Assembly: GCA_951812395.1 (NCBI GenBank)
Contig: CATOSD010000001.1
Span: 1,585,108-1,649,107 of the forward strand
Source: an uncultured Dehalococcoidia bacterium
GTDB lineage: Bacteria; Chloroflexota; Dehalococcoidia; Lucifugimonadales; CATOSD01
Length of the DNA stretch: 64,000 nt
Direction: 5' to 3'
The notes below the pieces were generated by a model. That model was not told where the DNA came from, made no database searches, and saw only the letters and a list, made by a program, of their open reading frames with translations. Each line of letters starts with the position of its first letter. Within the stretch, counting starts at the first letter, position 1. The position numbers and the translations under genes are program-made. Below are positions 16,601 to 24,871 of this stretch, in pieces.

Positions 16601-18043
16601 ATGAGTCCCGTACTGATCACCGTGTTCGACGGCCTCCAGCCCGCGCAGGTTACGCCCGCGCTGATGCCCAACCTTGCCCGTTTCGCATCCGATGGCGTCA
16701 CGTTCGCGAACCACCACCCGGTGTTTCCCAGCGTCACCCGCATCAACGCCGCCAGCATGGTCACCGGCCGCTATCCCGGCGCGCACGGCCTGGCCGCCAA
16801 CACGCTCGTCGTCCGCGAAATGGACCCCTACACGCCCTTCTCCGCCCTCGAGGACACCCTGACGCGCCTCCAGGAGCGCACAGGCCGCGTGCTGCTCGCC
16901 CCAACCCTGGCCGACCTTCTGGCCCTCCATGGCATGGAGTACGTCGCCATCGGCACGGGCACCACCGGCAACGCCTTCGTCCACAACCCCAACGCCGCCA
17001 CGTCCGGCGGCGCGACGATCCACCCCGAGTTCACGCTGCCCCGCGACCTCTACGCCGACCTGCACTCCCGTTTCGGCGACTGGCCCCCCGACGCCATGCC
17101 CGCCGTGGACAGGCTGGCAAGAGCGGTTGACGTGATGACGGACTACATCCTGCCCGAACGCCGCCCAGCGGTCGCGTTCATCTGGTTCTCGGAGCCCGAC
17201 CACGCCCAGCACGCCCACGGCGTCGGAAGCCCAGAGAGCGTCCACGCGGTTGGCGCGGCGGACGAGCAGTTCGGCCGGCTGCTGGCGTACCTGGAAAGCT
17301 CCGGGCGCGCCGCTGACTGCGACGTGCTGGTTACGTCCGACCACGGCTACTCAACCATCGGGGGCGTGGTGGACCTCCAGGCCGAGCTGGACGCCGCCGG
17401 ATTCCCCGCCGCCGACCTCCCCGGCGGCGTCGCGGTCGCCCCCAACGGCGGCTCGGCGCTGTTCTACGTGCACGACCGCGACCCGGACACCGCCGACGCG
17501 CTGGCCGCCTGGCTGATGGCCCAGCCCTGGTGCGGCGCCGTGCTCGCCTCCGAGGCGGTGGGGAGTATCGCGGGCACGCTGCCCGCCGCGCTGCTGGGCA
17601 ACGACGGCGAGCGCGCGCCCGATCTGGCCGTGTCCCTCGCCTGGGACGCTGCCGCGAACGACGCCGGTTACGCCGGCACAGCCTACGCCACGGGCGGCGC
17701 TCCCGGCCTCGGCCAGCACGGCTCCATGAGCCGCACCGAGATGCGCAACGTCCTGTTCGCCAGGGGCGCCAGCTTCGCGTCAGGTCTCCGTGTAGACTCC
17801 CCCTCCGGCAGCGCCGACGTCGCGCCCACCGTGCTGCGCCTGCTCGGCCTGGACCCCGGCGTCCCCATGGACGGCCGCCCGCTCACAGAGGCCCTCGCCT
17901 CCGGCGCGCCAGTCTCCTGGACCACCGAGACACACGAAGCCGAGCGCGCCGTCAGCGGCGGCGCCTACCGCCAGCGCATCGTCCTCTCCACCGTCGGCGC
18001 GTCCGTCTACGCCGACGAAGGCAGCGCCCGCCTCGAGCCATAG
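16601..18043 (+). CDS. Type I phosphodiesterase/nucleotide pyrophosphatase family protein
   Basis: A 480-aa alkaline-phosphatase-superfamily enzyme. The metal-site Asp lies in LITVFDGLQ. The nucleophile Thr lies in FPSVTRINAASMVTG. Further metal ligands are in SEPDHAQHAHG, TSDHGYS and GQHGSMS. No signal peptide, so probably cytoplasmic. GCAGGAG precedes the ATG at 16601. Substrate could be a nucleotide, phosphodiester or phosphonate. Starts divergently from the hydrolase at 16444. Confidence 0.9.
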   Translation: MSPVLITVFDGLQPAQVTPALMPNLARFASDGVTFANHHPVFPSVTRINAASMVTGRYPGAHGLAANTLVVREMDPYTPFSALEDTLTRLQERTGRVLLAPTLADLLALHGMEYVAIGTGTTGNAFVHNPNAATSGGATIHPEFTLPRDLYADLHSRFGDWPPDAMPAVDRLARAVDVMTDYILPERRPAVAFIWFSEPDHAQHAHGVGSPESVHAVGAADEQFGRLLAYLESSGRAADCDVLVTSDHGYSTIGGVVDLQAELDAAGFPAADLPGGVAVAPNGGSALFYVHDRDPDTADALAAWLMAQPWCGAVLASEAVGSIAGTLPAALLGNDGERAPDLAVSLAWDAAANDAGYAGTAYATGGAPGLGQHGSMSRTEMRNVLFARGASFASGLRVDSPSGSADVAPTVLRLLGLDPGVPMDGRPLTEALASGAPVSWTTETHEAERAVSGGAYRQRIVLSTVGASVYADEGSARLEP

Positions 18044-18231
18044 CCATCAGCGTCGCGCCCGCCCCGCGGAGTCCTTTAGGCCATCCAGAGGGAGGGGATT
18101 GACGCTGCAAATGTCTTGAAGGAGGCCAGGCATGGTATACTGTGCCAACACGCACCTGCTCTGCTCATGATTACCGCAGTGTCGCCGGGAAGTGTACTGA
18201 ACAGCAAACCCCAAGATTCGCCGCTAATGCT

Positions 18232-19560
18232 ATGTCGACCGAGACTTCTGGATTCAGGATGATAGCTTCAACCGATCAGAACAAGCTGCGACTCGAAGAC
18301 CGGGCCATTCACGATTGGTACCGGTTTGTCCAGTCGTTCCCGCCACATCTGGTTCGTAACTACCTCGATCACTTTGGCGTGAACTCCTCCCACACGGTTT
18401 TGGACCCATTCTGTGGCACAGGCACTACGCTGGTGGAGTGTAAGAAGCTCGGCATCCCCAGCGTGGGAATCGAATCCCATCCGATGGCTGCACTTGCGAG
18501 TGCTGTCAAAGTTGATTGGTCCGTTGACCCGCACGAACTGTTGGGCTATGCCAACGAAGTTGCTGCCTCAGCGGCGTCAGTGATAGGCAAAGAAATCAAT
18601 GGCAGCCCCAACGGTAACCCATGGTTTGGTACGGGTGGAGCCGATCCAGTTTCCCTGCGGCAGCTCGGCCAAGAGCAGACAAAGCTATTGCTCAAGAACT
18701 CGATTAGCTCGATACCTCTGCACAAGACGCTGGTGCTCTTACAGGAGGCCCAGCGGTGTGGTGGGCCCAATCTCTTCAGGTATGGAAAACTGGCGCTTGC
18801 AAAGGCCCTTGTCCACCGCATCGGAAATCTGAAGTTCGGTCCCGAAGTAGGGATAGGTCGAATCAAGGACGACGCACCTGTCGTTGAAGCTTGGCTTGAG
18901 GAAGTTCGAAACATCGCCATGGATATTGCCAACACAGGGCAGCACGCTCATGTACCTGCTAAGGTTCTGAACGCCGATGCACGGATGGCGCATGAGGTGC
19001 TGGGGCCGAATTCAATAGATGCCGTGATAACGTCGCCTCCGTACCCGAACGAGAAGGACTACACACGGACTACACGACTGGAGTCAGTTGTCCTCGGGCT
19101 GATTCAAGACAGACAACAACTGAGATTGCTGAAGAAGGACATGGTCCGCTCCAACACGAGAGGAGTGTACAAGACTGACACAGACGACCGGGTGGTCGAG
19201 AATCATAAGCGCATACAAGAAATCGCCGATGCAATTGAGCGAAGGCGAATCGCAATGGGCAAAACGTCTGGCTTCGAGCGCCAATACCACCGGGTTACGC
19301 AACTCTACTTTGGTGGAATGGCCAGACACCTGCGATCCTTGCGGCCAGCTCTTAGGTCAGGCGCGAAGCTGGCATATGTGGTTGGCGACCAAGCATCCTA
19401 TCTGAGAGTCATGATCCGAACAGGACAAATCATCGCCGACCTCGCCCAATCACAAGGATACAAGGTCGTCGACATTGACCTGTTTCGCACAAGACCTTCC
19501 ACCGTCACAGGTCAAAAGCTCCGAGAAGAAGTTGTGATCATGGAGTGGAGAGGCGCCTGA
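18232..19560 (+). CDS. DNA methyltransferase (N4/N6 amino-methyltransferase type)
   Basis: About 442 aa. The SAM motif VLDPFCGTGTTLVECKK (about 63-79) precedes, by some 200 residues, the catalytic motif ITSPPYPNEKDY, an alpha-like order. TSPPY is common in N4-cytosine enzymes. A TATACT box lies at 18135-18140. In-frame starts at 18142 (GTG) and 18259 (ATG) also exist, so the 5' end is uncertain. Base composition is visibly lower in GC than the neighbours, suggesting horizontal acquisition. It is coupled to the next gene, a likely restriction endonuclease. Confidence 0.9.
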   Translation: MSTETSGFRMIASTDQNKLRLEDRAIHDWYRFVQSFPPHLVRNYLDHFGVNSSHTVLDPFCGTGTTLVECKKLGIPSVGIESHPMAALASAVKVDWSVDPHELLGYANEVAASAASVIGKEINGSPNGNPWFGTGGADPVSLRQLGQEQTKLLLKNSISSIPLHKTLVLLQEAQRCGGPNLFRYGKLALAKALVHRIGNLKFGPEVGIGRIKDDAPVVEAWLEEVRNIAMDIANTGQHAHVPAKVLNADARMAHEVLGPNSIDAVITSPPYPNEKDYTRTTRLESVVLGLIQDRQQLRLLKKDMVRSNTRGVYKTDTDDRVVENHKRIQEIADAIERRRIAMGKTSGFERQYHRVTQLYFGGMARHLRSLRPALRSGAKLAYVVGDQASYLRVMIRTGQIIADLAQSQGYKVVDIDLFRTRPSTVTGQKLREEVVIMEWRGA

Positions 19561-19562
19561 TC

Positions 19563-20372
19563 TTGAACATGTCTAGCAGCAATCGCTACGCGATAATCAT
19601 AGAGGCGATTTTCCACGCAAGATATGAAAGCGGTAGCCGCGATGTGCCCTTTGACCGAGACGACTTACGAATATTTGCTTCCAGTCTGAACGTCGAAATT
19701 CCCAGAAACCTCGGAGACATTATCTACAGTTTCCGATACAGAACAGAGTTACCAGAGAGCATTCTCTCGTTGGCCCCACCAGGGGAGTCGTGGATTATCA
19801 GGCCGGCGGGGAGGGGCAGGTACAGATTTGCCCTGGTGACTGATACACCGCTGCTTCCCAATCCGAACCTGGTGATTACCAAGATACCCGACGCCACCCC
19901 CGGGATAATCTCGATGTACGCTTTCAGTGACGAGCAAGCCCTTCTAGCACGAGTCCGCTACAATCGACTGATTGACGTGTTTCTGGGCATTGCCTGCCAT
20001 TCTCTTCAGAATCACTTTCGCACCACCGTTGCCGGAATGGGGCAAGTAGAAACGGACGAGATTTACGTCGGCGTAGATAAGAATGGGGCCCACTACGTTT
20101 TACCAGTTCAGGCTAAGGGAGGCAGCGACAGGCTAAACCGAGTCCAAGTCGAGCAGGACATAGCCGTCTGCTCCGAGAAACTCCCGACTCTTATCTGTCG
20201 GCCTGTCGGGGCGCAATTCATGGCCGACGATTTGATCGCGCTCTTCGAGCTTGAGCAACAAGGCGACGACATTAGGATAACGTCGGAAAGACACTATCAG
20301 CTTGTGCCTCCAGACTCGTTCACCGAACAGGATCTGCTATCCTATCGCCAGCGATTGGGAAATGGACAGTAG
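19563..20372 (+). CDS. Putative restriction endonuclease partner of the methyltransferase
   Basis: About 269 aa. The fragment VETDEIYVGVDK ... HYVLPVQAKGGSD looks like a PD-(D/E)xK nuclease core in which Asp/Glu on one strand is followed by QAK on the next. The TTG at 19563 has GGAGAGG 9 nt upstream and lies 2 nt after the methyltransferase stop; an ATG follows two codons later. The same low-GC, AGA/ATA-using codon style as the methyltransferase suggests the pair moved together. The target sequence cannot be predicted. Nuclease assignment is inference from motif and context. Confidence 0.75.
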   Translation: MNMSSSNRYAIIIEAIFHARYESGSRDVPFDRDDLRIFASSLNVEIPRNLGDIIYSFRYRTELPESILSLAPPGESWIIRPAGRGRYRFALVTDTPLLPNPNLVITKIPDATPGIISMYAFSDEQALLARVRYNRLIDVFLGIACHSLQNHFRTTVAGMGQVETDEIYVGVDKNGAHYVLPVQAKGGSDRLNRVQVEQDIAVCSEKLPTLICRPVGAQFMADDLIALFELEQQGDDIRITSERHYQLVPPDSFTEQDLLSYRQRLGNGQ

Positions 20373-20742
20373 AACTCGATTTCGCAAGCACTGATCTCGC
20401 CCCATCTACTCCACCCTGGGGCGGCCCTTGGCCGGGTAAGATAGGCAACAGGAGCGTCCTACACCCTATAGGCGCCATACTCCTCTTGCAGAGCTCGCTC
20501 CAGCGCCAAGCAACAGGACCGCTAAGAACAAGCCCCCCTTGACCCCACCCGCACATCTGTGCTACGCTCTCCACATCGAGGGACCGACCCCGCCACTCGC
20601 CCACCGCGCGCACGGCAGCCGGGACCTCCCGCCACCCGTCCCATTCCCGCCCCATCTTGCGGCTCCCGCGCCCGTATCCGTGCCCCAGGGCGACCCCGGC
20701 GGTGCCGCTCCAACAGCACTCACAGCTATGAGGTGGAACAGA
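20373..20742 (+). other. Intergenic region before the HTH gene
   Basis: About 370 bases, returning abruptly to high GC after the restriction-modification pair. A TGTGCTACGCT extended -10-like element lies near 20559-20569. Open frames here are proline/arginine-rich and not convincing. No repeat or RNA gene recognised. Confidence 0.5.
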
Positions 20743-21153
20743 ATGGAACAAAACGGAACAAACTTCGCCGAAAACCTGACCCAAAGTCAACTCGCGGCCC
20801 TCCCTCACCTGCTCAAGCCAGGCTCGCTCTCTGTCCAGGCGCGCCAGGCGGGCGTCGGCCGCACCACCCTCTACCGCTGGCTACAGGACGAGAACTTCCG
20901 CGAATGCCTCGAGTGGCTCCGCAAGGAGACCTTGCAATACACCCGGGCCCATCTCCAGGCCATGTCCTACAAGGCCGCCGCCGTTCTCGACGACGCACTC
21001 GACGACGACAGTGTGCGAGTCCGTCTCGCGGCCGCTCGCCTTGTCCTCGACCAGGCCTACGACGCTGAGCGCGACCACGACCTCCGCCGCCGCGTCGAAG
21101 TCCTGGTCGACTCCGCTCACATTCTCGAGGACCCCACGTGGCGCCCCCAATAG
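20743..21153 (+). CDS. Helix-turn-helix protein, phage terminase-small-subunit-like
   Basis: A 136-aa basic/helical protein. LSVQARQAGVGRTTLYRWLQDENF is a clear HTH of the type found in phBC6A51-like or small terminase DNA-binding proteins, followed by a helical region with VRVRLAAARLVLDQAYD. The ATG at 20743 follows AGGTGG by 6 nt. The frame is open further upstream but is low complexity. No other phage genes are nearby, so it may be a domesticated regulator. Confidence 0.8.
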   Translation: MEQNGTNFAENLTQSQLAALPHLLKPGSLSVQARQAGVGRTTLYRWLQDENFRECLEWLRKETLQYTRAHLQAMSYKAAAVLDDALDDDSVRVRLAAARLVLDQAYDAERDHDLRRRVEVLVDSAHILEDPTWRPQ

Positions 21154-21171
21154 CAAGCATGGCCTCCCGCG

Positions 21172-21200
21172 TTGTACGCCTGCCGCGCCTGTGCTATCCT
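21172..21200 (+). promoter_or_regulatory. Promoter of tRNA-Pro
   Basis: TTGTAC (21172-21177), 17-nt spacer, TATCCT (21195-21200) with an upstream TGTGC extension. Predicted start near 21207, right at the tRNA 5' end. Confidence 0.65.
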
Positions 21201-21208
21201 ATTCGACA

Positions 21209-21285
21209 CGGGGAGTGGCGCAGCTTGGTAGCGCACCTGCATGGGGTGCAGGGGGTCGCTGGTTCAATTCCAGTCTCCCCGACCA
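21209..21285 (+). tRNA. tRNA-Pro (anticodon GGG)
   Basis: Full cloverleaf: acceptor CGGGGAG/CTCCCCG, D arm GCGC...GCGC, anticodon stem CCTGC/GCAGG with loop ATGGGGT (anticodon GGG at 21243-21245), T arm GCTGG-TTCAATT-CCAGT, and an encoded ACCA end. Seventy-seven nt in all. The GGG anticodon reads CCC/CCU proline codons. Confidence 0.97.
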
Positions 21286-21423
21286 GCGTCCAACTCAGCC
21301 GTTCCGTTCGCCCGCCGCGTCGCACGGACGCCGGCCCTTTCTCCGGTCTGTGCGAATGGCATTGACCAGCACTCTTCCGCCCCCTAACATTGCCTCGAAC
21401 ATCCTCGGCCAGGAGTGGCGCCC

Positions 21424-22455
21424 ATGAAAGGACGAGACCTGCCCCTGCTGCCAACCTCGGTCGTCGGCAGCTACGCCACCCCAAGCTGGCTTTGGACTGC
21501 CATGGGCGCCATCGAGCGTGGCGAATACGGCGCAACCGACGTCAGGGAGACCTTCGACGACGCGGTGAGCATGGCCCTCACAGACCAGGAGCGGGCCGGA
21601 ATCGACATCATCAGCGACGGCGAACTGCGCCGCTTCTACTTCGTGCAGAGCTTCTACGGCAGGATGACCGGCATCGCCGAAGACCCGCCGCTGCGCAAGG
21701 TCGGCGTCTACGGCTACGACTCCCCGCCGCGATTCCACACCACCGGCAAGGTGGGTGTCCCCGACGGACTCGGAATCGTGGAGGAGTACGAGTTCGCACG
21801 GGCCCGGACCACCCTGCCCATGAAGGTCACCTGCCCCGGCCCGCTCACGCTCACCATCCACTTGAGACCCCGCGAGGGCTACCGCGACAGGCTCGAGCTC
21901 GCCCAGGAGTTCGCCGGCGTCATCAACCGGGAGTTGCGTCGGCTTGTGGAGCTCGGCGCCGACTTCATCCAGCTCGACGAGCCTTCGTTCGCGATCATAC
22001 CCGGCGCGGTGCGGGACTGGGTGGAGCTGTACAACGCCTGCGTGGAAGGCGTAGACGCCAAGCTCGCGTTGCACGTCTGCTTCGGCAACCTGGGGAGCCG
22101 TCCACGCGGCAAGCGCCGCTACGCCTGGATGCTGCCGGAACTTCTCGACTGCCGCGCGGACCAGTTCGTGTTCGAGTTCGCCAACCGCGAAATGGTTGAG
22201 AGCGGGCTGTGGAGCGAGTTCGGCATAGACAGGGAGCTGGGCGCGGGAGTCGTGGACATCAAGTCGTTTTACGTCGAGAAGCCTGAGGACGTGGCGGAGC
22301 GCATTCGCGAGCTGCTGGGGCACGTCAGCCCCGAAAGGCTGTACCTCAACCCGGACTGCGGCTTCTTCCAACTCCCAAGGTGGATTTCGTATCTCAAGCT
22401 GGAGGCGCTTGCAAAGGGCGCGAAGATAGTACGCGAGGAGCTCGGAGCAGCGTGA
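21424..22455 (+). CDS. MetE-like (cobalamin-independent methionine synthase C-terminal family) protein
   Basis: A 343-aa TIM-barrel protein of the MetE/UROD-like family: PTSVVGSYATPSWL, ISDGELRRFYF, IQLDEPSFAI, LHVCFGN (zinc His and Cys), and YLNPDCGFF (zinc Cys). It has only the catalytic C-terminal half, as in archaeal-type or corrinoid-linked methyltransferases, so methyl transfer to homocysteine or another thiol is likely but the donor is unknown. ATG at 21424 with AGGAG 8 nt upstream; a GTG three codons earlier is less likely. Confidence 0.9.
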   Translation: MKGRDLPLLPTSVVGSYATPSWLWTAMGAIERGEYGATDVRETFDDAVSMALTDQERAGIDIISDGELRRFYFVQSFYGRMTGIAEDPPLRKVGVYGYDSPPRFHTTGKVGVPDGLGIVEEYEFARARTTLPMKVTCPGPLTLTIHLRPREGYRDRLELAQEFAGVINRELRRLVELGADFIQLDEPSFAIIPGAVRDWVELYNACVEGVDAKLALHVCFGNLGSRPRGKRRYAWMLPELLDCRADQFVFEFANREMVESGLWSEFGIDRELGAGVVDIKSFYVEKPEDVAERIRELLGHVSPERLYLNPDCGFFQLPRWISYLKLEALAKGAKIVREELGAA

Positions 22456-22490
22456 CTGCCCATGGCGCCGGAAGCGAGCCCTCAGAACCG

Positions 22491-22553
22491 TCCCTTCCCC
22501 CTCGCAGGGGGAAGAGCCTGCCCTGAGCTTGTCGAAGGGTTAGGATGGGGGTC
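22491..22553 (+). repeat. Interspersed palindromic repeat, copy 6, with an insertion
   Basis: The hairpin half (CCTTCCCCCT...AGGGGGAAG) and the tail (GGTTAGGATGGGGGT) are separated by an extra segment of about 24 nt, AGCCTGCCCTGAGCTTGTCG followed by AAGG. Pieces of the same segment appear at about 12857, 12897 and 24416. Confidence 0.85.
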
Positions 22554-22589
22554 ATTCTTAGGAATCTCATGTACGCATAGGAGCACGGT

Positions 22590-24239
22590 ATGGCAGACGA
22601 CAAGCCGAACATGACCGACTACGAAGCCGAGCGGCGGGACTTTCGATTGGACGTCCCGGAGCATTTCAATTTCGGGTTCGACGTAATCGACAAGTGGGCG
22701 GAGGACCGGACCAAGCTCGCCCTGATTTCGGTGGCGCCGGACGGCGAAAGCGCCCAGAAGCACACGTTCTGGGACCTCAAGGTACAGTCCAACAAGTTCG
22801 CCAACCTGCTTGCCGGCCTGGGCGTGGAAAGGGGCGAGCGCGCCTTCTTCATGGGGCCGCGTGTGCCGGAGTGGTACGTCGCCACCCTCGGCATGATAAA
22901 GGCCGGCGTCATCCCCATGCCCGCCACCACGCTCCTGACGCCCCACGACATCGAGTATCGCGTGAACCTTGCGGACGCCACGGTGGCCATAGTTGACCTG
23001 GAGAACGCCCACAAAGTCGAAGAAGTGGTGGCCGACTGCCCGACCCTGGAGCGGATCATTCTGCTGGACGGCAACCGGCGCGGCTGGGTCAGCTGGCAGG
23101 ACGAGATGGACGGCCTGTCCGCGTCGTTCGAGCCTGCCGAGCCGACCCGCAGCGACGAAGACATGATCATCTACTTCACGTCCGGCACGGTGGGTCCGCC
23201 CAAGATGGTGCTGCACACCCAGGCGTCCTACGCGATCGCCCACATTATCACCGCCCGCTACTGGCACGACCTCAAGTCCACCGACATCCATTGGGCTATC
23301 TCCGACACCGGTTGGGCCAAAACCGCCTACGGCAAGCTGTTCGGACAGTGGACGGTGGGCTCGGCGGTGCTCCAGCACAACGCCCAGGGCCGATTCGACC
23401 CCGACCTCACCCTGCGAATCCTGACTCGCTACGGGGTGTCGGCGTTTTGCGCGCCGCCAACCGTCTACCGGATGATGGTGCTCGGCGACCTTTCCCAGTA
23501 CGACCTGGGCTCCCTGCGTCACTGCACCGGAGCGGGAGAGCCGCTCAATCCGGAGGTCATCAATCAGTGGGAGGAAGGCACTGGGCTCACCATCTATGAC
23601 GGCTATGGCCAGACTGAGACTGTGCTGCTGGTTGGCAACTACCGCTGCATGACCGTAAAGCCCGGCTCGATGGGCCTGCCCACGCCCGGCTTCGACGTCG
23701 CGGTCATCGATGAGGACGGCGCCGAGCTCGGGCCGAACGAAGAGGGCCAGATTGCGGTTCGAGTCTCTCCGGAGCGCCCCGTAGGCCTGATGAAGGAGTA
23801 CTGGCGCGACAAAGACGCCATGGACTCGTGCATGTTCGGTGACTGGTATCTAACCGGCGACAAGGCCTACGTGGACGAGGACGGCTACTACTGGTTCGTG
23901 GGCCGCGCCGACGACCTCATAATCTCGGCAGGCTACCGCATCGGCCCGTTCGAGGTGGAGAGTGCGCTCATCGAGCACCCCGCCGTTGCGGAGTCCGCCG
24001 TCGTCGCCAGCCCCGACGATATCCGCGGCAGCATCGTCAAGGCGTTCGTGGTGCTCGCCCCCGGCTACGTGGAGTCAGACGAACTGACGGGCAGTCTGCA
24101 AGCCCACGTCAGAAACGTGACAGCCCCCTACAAGTACCCCCGGGCGTTAGAGTACGTCTCCGAGCTGCCCAAGACCATCAGCGGAAAGATACGCCGCGTC
24201 GAACTGCGCCAGCGCGAGGTGGAGCGGGCAGGTTCGTAA
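22590..24239 (+). CDS. Acyl-CoA synthetase (AMP-forming, medium-chain/acetyl-CoA synthetase-like)
   Basis: A 549-aa ANL-superfamily enzyme activating a carboxylic acid to acyl-AMP and then acyl-CoA. Core motifs are IIYFTSGTVGPPKMV (P-loop, about 190), YDGYGQTETVLL (about 333), YLTGDKAYVDEDGYYWF and GRADDLIISAGYRIGPFEVE (hinge), and the catalytic Lys in KTISGKIRR. AGGAG (22579-22583) precedes the ATG. Chain-length preference cannot be read from the sequence. Sits alone between two repeat copies. Confidence 0.95.
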   Translation: MADDKPNMTDYEAERRDFRLDVPEHFNFGFDVIDKWAEDRTKLALISVAPDGESAQKHTFWDLKVQSNKFANLLAGLGVERGERAFFMGPRVPEWYVATLGMIKAGVIPMPATTLLTPHDIEYRVNLADATVAIVDLENAHKVEEVVADCPTLERIILLDGNRRGWVSWQDEMDGLSASFEPAEPTRSDEDMIIYFTSGTVGPPKMVLHTQASYAIAHIITARYWHDLKSTDIHWAISDTGWAKTAYGKLFGQWTVGSAVLQHNAQGRFDPDLTLRILTRYGVSAFCAPPTVYRMMVLGDLSQYDLGSLRHCTGAGEPLNPEVINQWEEGTGLTIYDGYGQTETVLLVGNYRCMTVKPGSMGLPTPGFDVAVIDEDGAELGPNEEGQIAVRVSPERPVGLMKEYWRDKDAMDSCMFGDWYLTGDKAYVDEDGYYWFVGRADDLIISAGYRIGPFEVESALIEHPAVAESAVVASPDDIRGSIVKAFVVLAPGYVESDELTGSLQAHVRNVTAPYKYPRALEYVSELPKTISGKIRRVELRQREVERAGS

Positions 24240-24254
24240 CGGGCCTTTCCGACA

Positions 24255-24351
24255 TCCCTTCCCCCTTGCAGCTCGCTCGTGTCATTCCGAGCGTAGCCGA
24301 GGAATCTGGAGACCCTTCCCCCTCGCAGGGGGAAGGCTAGGACGGGGGTGA
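24255..24351 (+). repeat. Repeat cluster: truncated copy, TGTCATTCCGAGCG copy and full palindromic copy 7
   Basis: A truncated CCCTTCCCCCTTGCAG piece, then TGTCATTCCGAGCGTAGCCG with AGGAATCTGG, then a full palindrome (24312-24351, tail AGGACGGGGGTG). Fragments of the repeat tail continue to about 24442. Two repeat families side by side. Confidence 0.8.
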
Positions 24352-24475
24352 GAAACAGGACGCAAGCGCTTTGACTACTCTATGCCTACCAGAGTCACCC
24401 CTCGAAGGGAAAGTCAGAGCCTGCCAAAGTGATGGGGGTGATAGGCTAGCGCCCACCCGTAGGCCGCGTTCCGGG

Positions 24476-24790
24476 CTACCCCAGTCTCTCGTGGCCTCCG
24501 TTGCCGTCGAAGTCGCGGGCGGTGAACACGCCGATGTCTCGTCCCTGGTGAACGTGAAAGATAATCTCCTGCCTGTTGATCCCCACGCTGTCGAGCAGCT
24601 CGTCGTCGATCAGGTCGATGAGGTCCTGTATCGCCTCCGTGGTCAGCCTTTCCTCCACGTTGAGCGTGGCGTGAATGACAGTCTGGGCAAAATGTATGTC
24701 CAGCCGCCCCACGGCCCTTTCGTCCTCCAGCACAACGTAGCACTCGGAGTAGGGAGTGCGGCATTCGCGTTCGAAGTAGAAGTTGTCCAT
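24476..24790 (-). CDS. Small hypothetical protein
   Basis: A 104-aa acidic soluble protein starting MDNFYFERECRTPY. A beta-strand/helix pattern (VLEDERAVGRLDIHFAQ, then LTTEAIQDLIDLIDDELLD) suggests a compact alpha/beta fold. No family recognised. The ATG is about 80 nt beyond the proA stop on the same strand, so it may be a third gene of the proBA transcript. Coding status is supported by composition and codon periodicity by eye only. Confidence 0.65.
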   Translation of the reverse strand: MDNFYFERECRTPYSECYVVLEDERAVGRLDIHFAQTVIHATLNVEERLTTEAIQDLIDLIDDELLDSVGINRQEIIFHVHQGRDIGVFTARDFDGNGGHERLG

Positions 24791-24871
24791 TAACCCGCCT
24801 AGGCCTCCGGCCCGCGTGCGGCCGGGGATGTGATTGGCCGCGCCGGATGCGTGACGACGCGGCGTGGGCCG

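Noticed and set aside
16445..17344. N-terminal extension of the hydrolase at 15644
   Set aside because: A strong ribosome site marks the ATG at 16444, and the extension is antisense to the phosphodiesterase gene.
20743..21153. Prophage inferred from the terminase-like HTH protein
   Set aside because: No capsid, portal, integrase or lysis genes occur on either side.
21209..21285. tRNA-Pro as an attachment site for an integrated element
   Set aside because: No duplicated 3' tRNA end or integrase is visible in the window; the restriction-modification pair upstream does not touch the tRNA 3' end.
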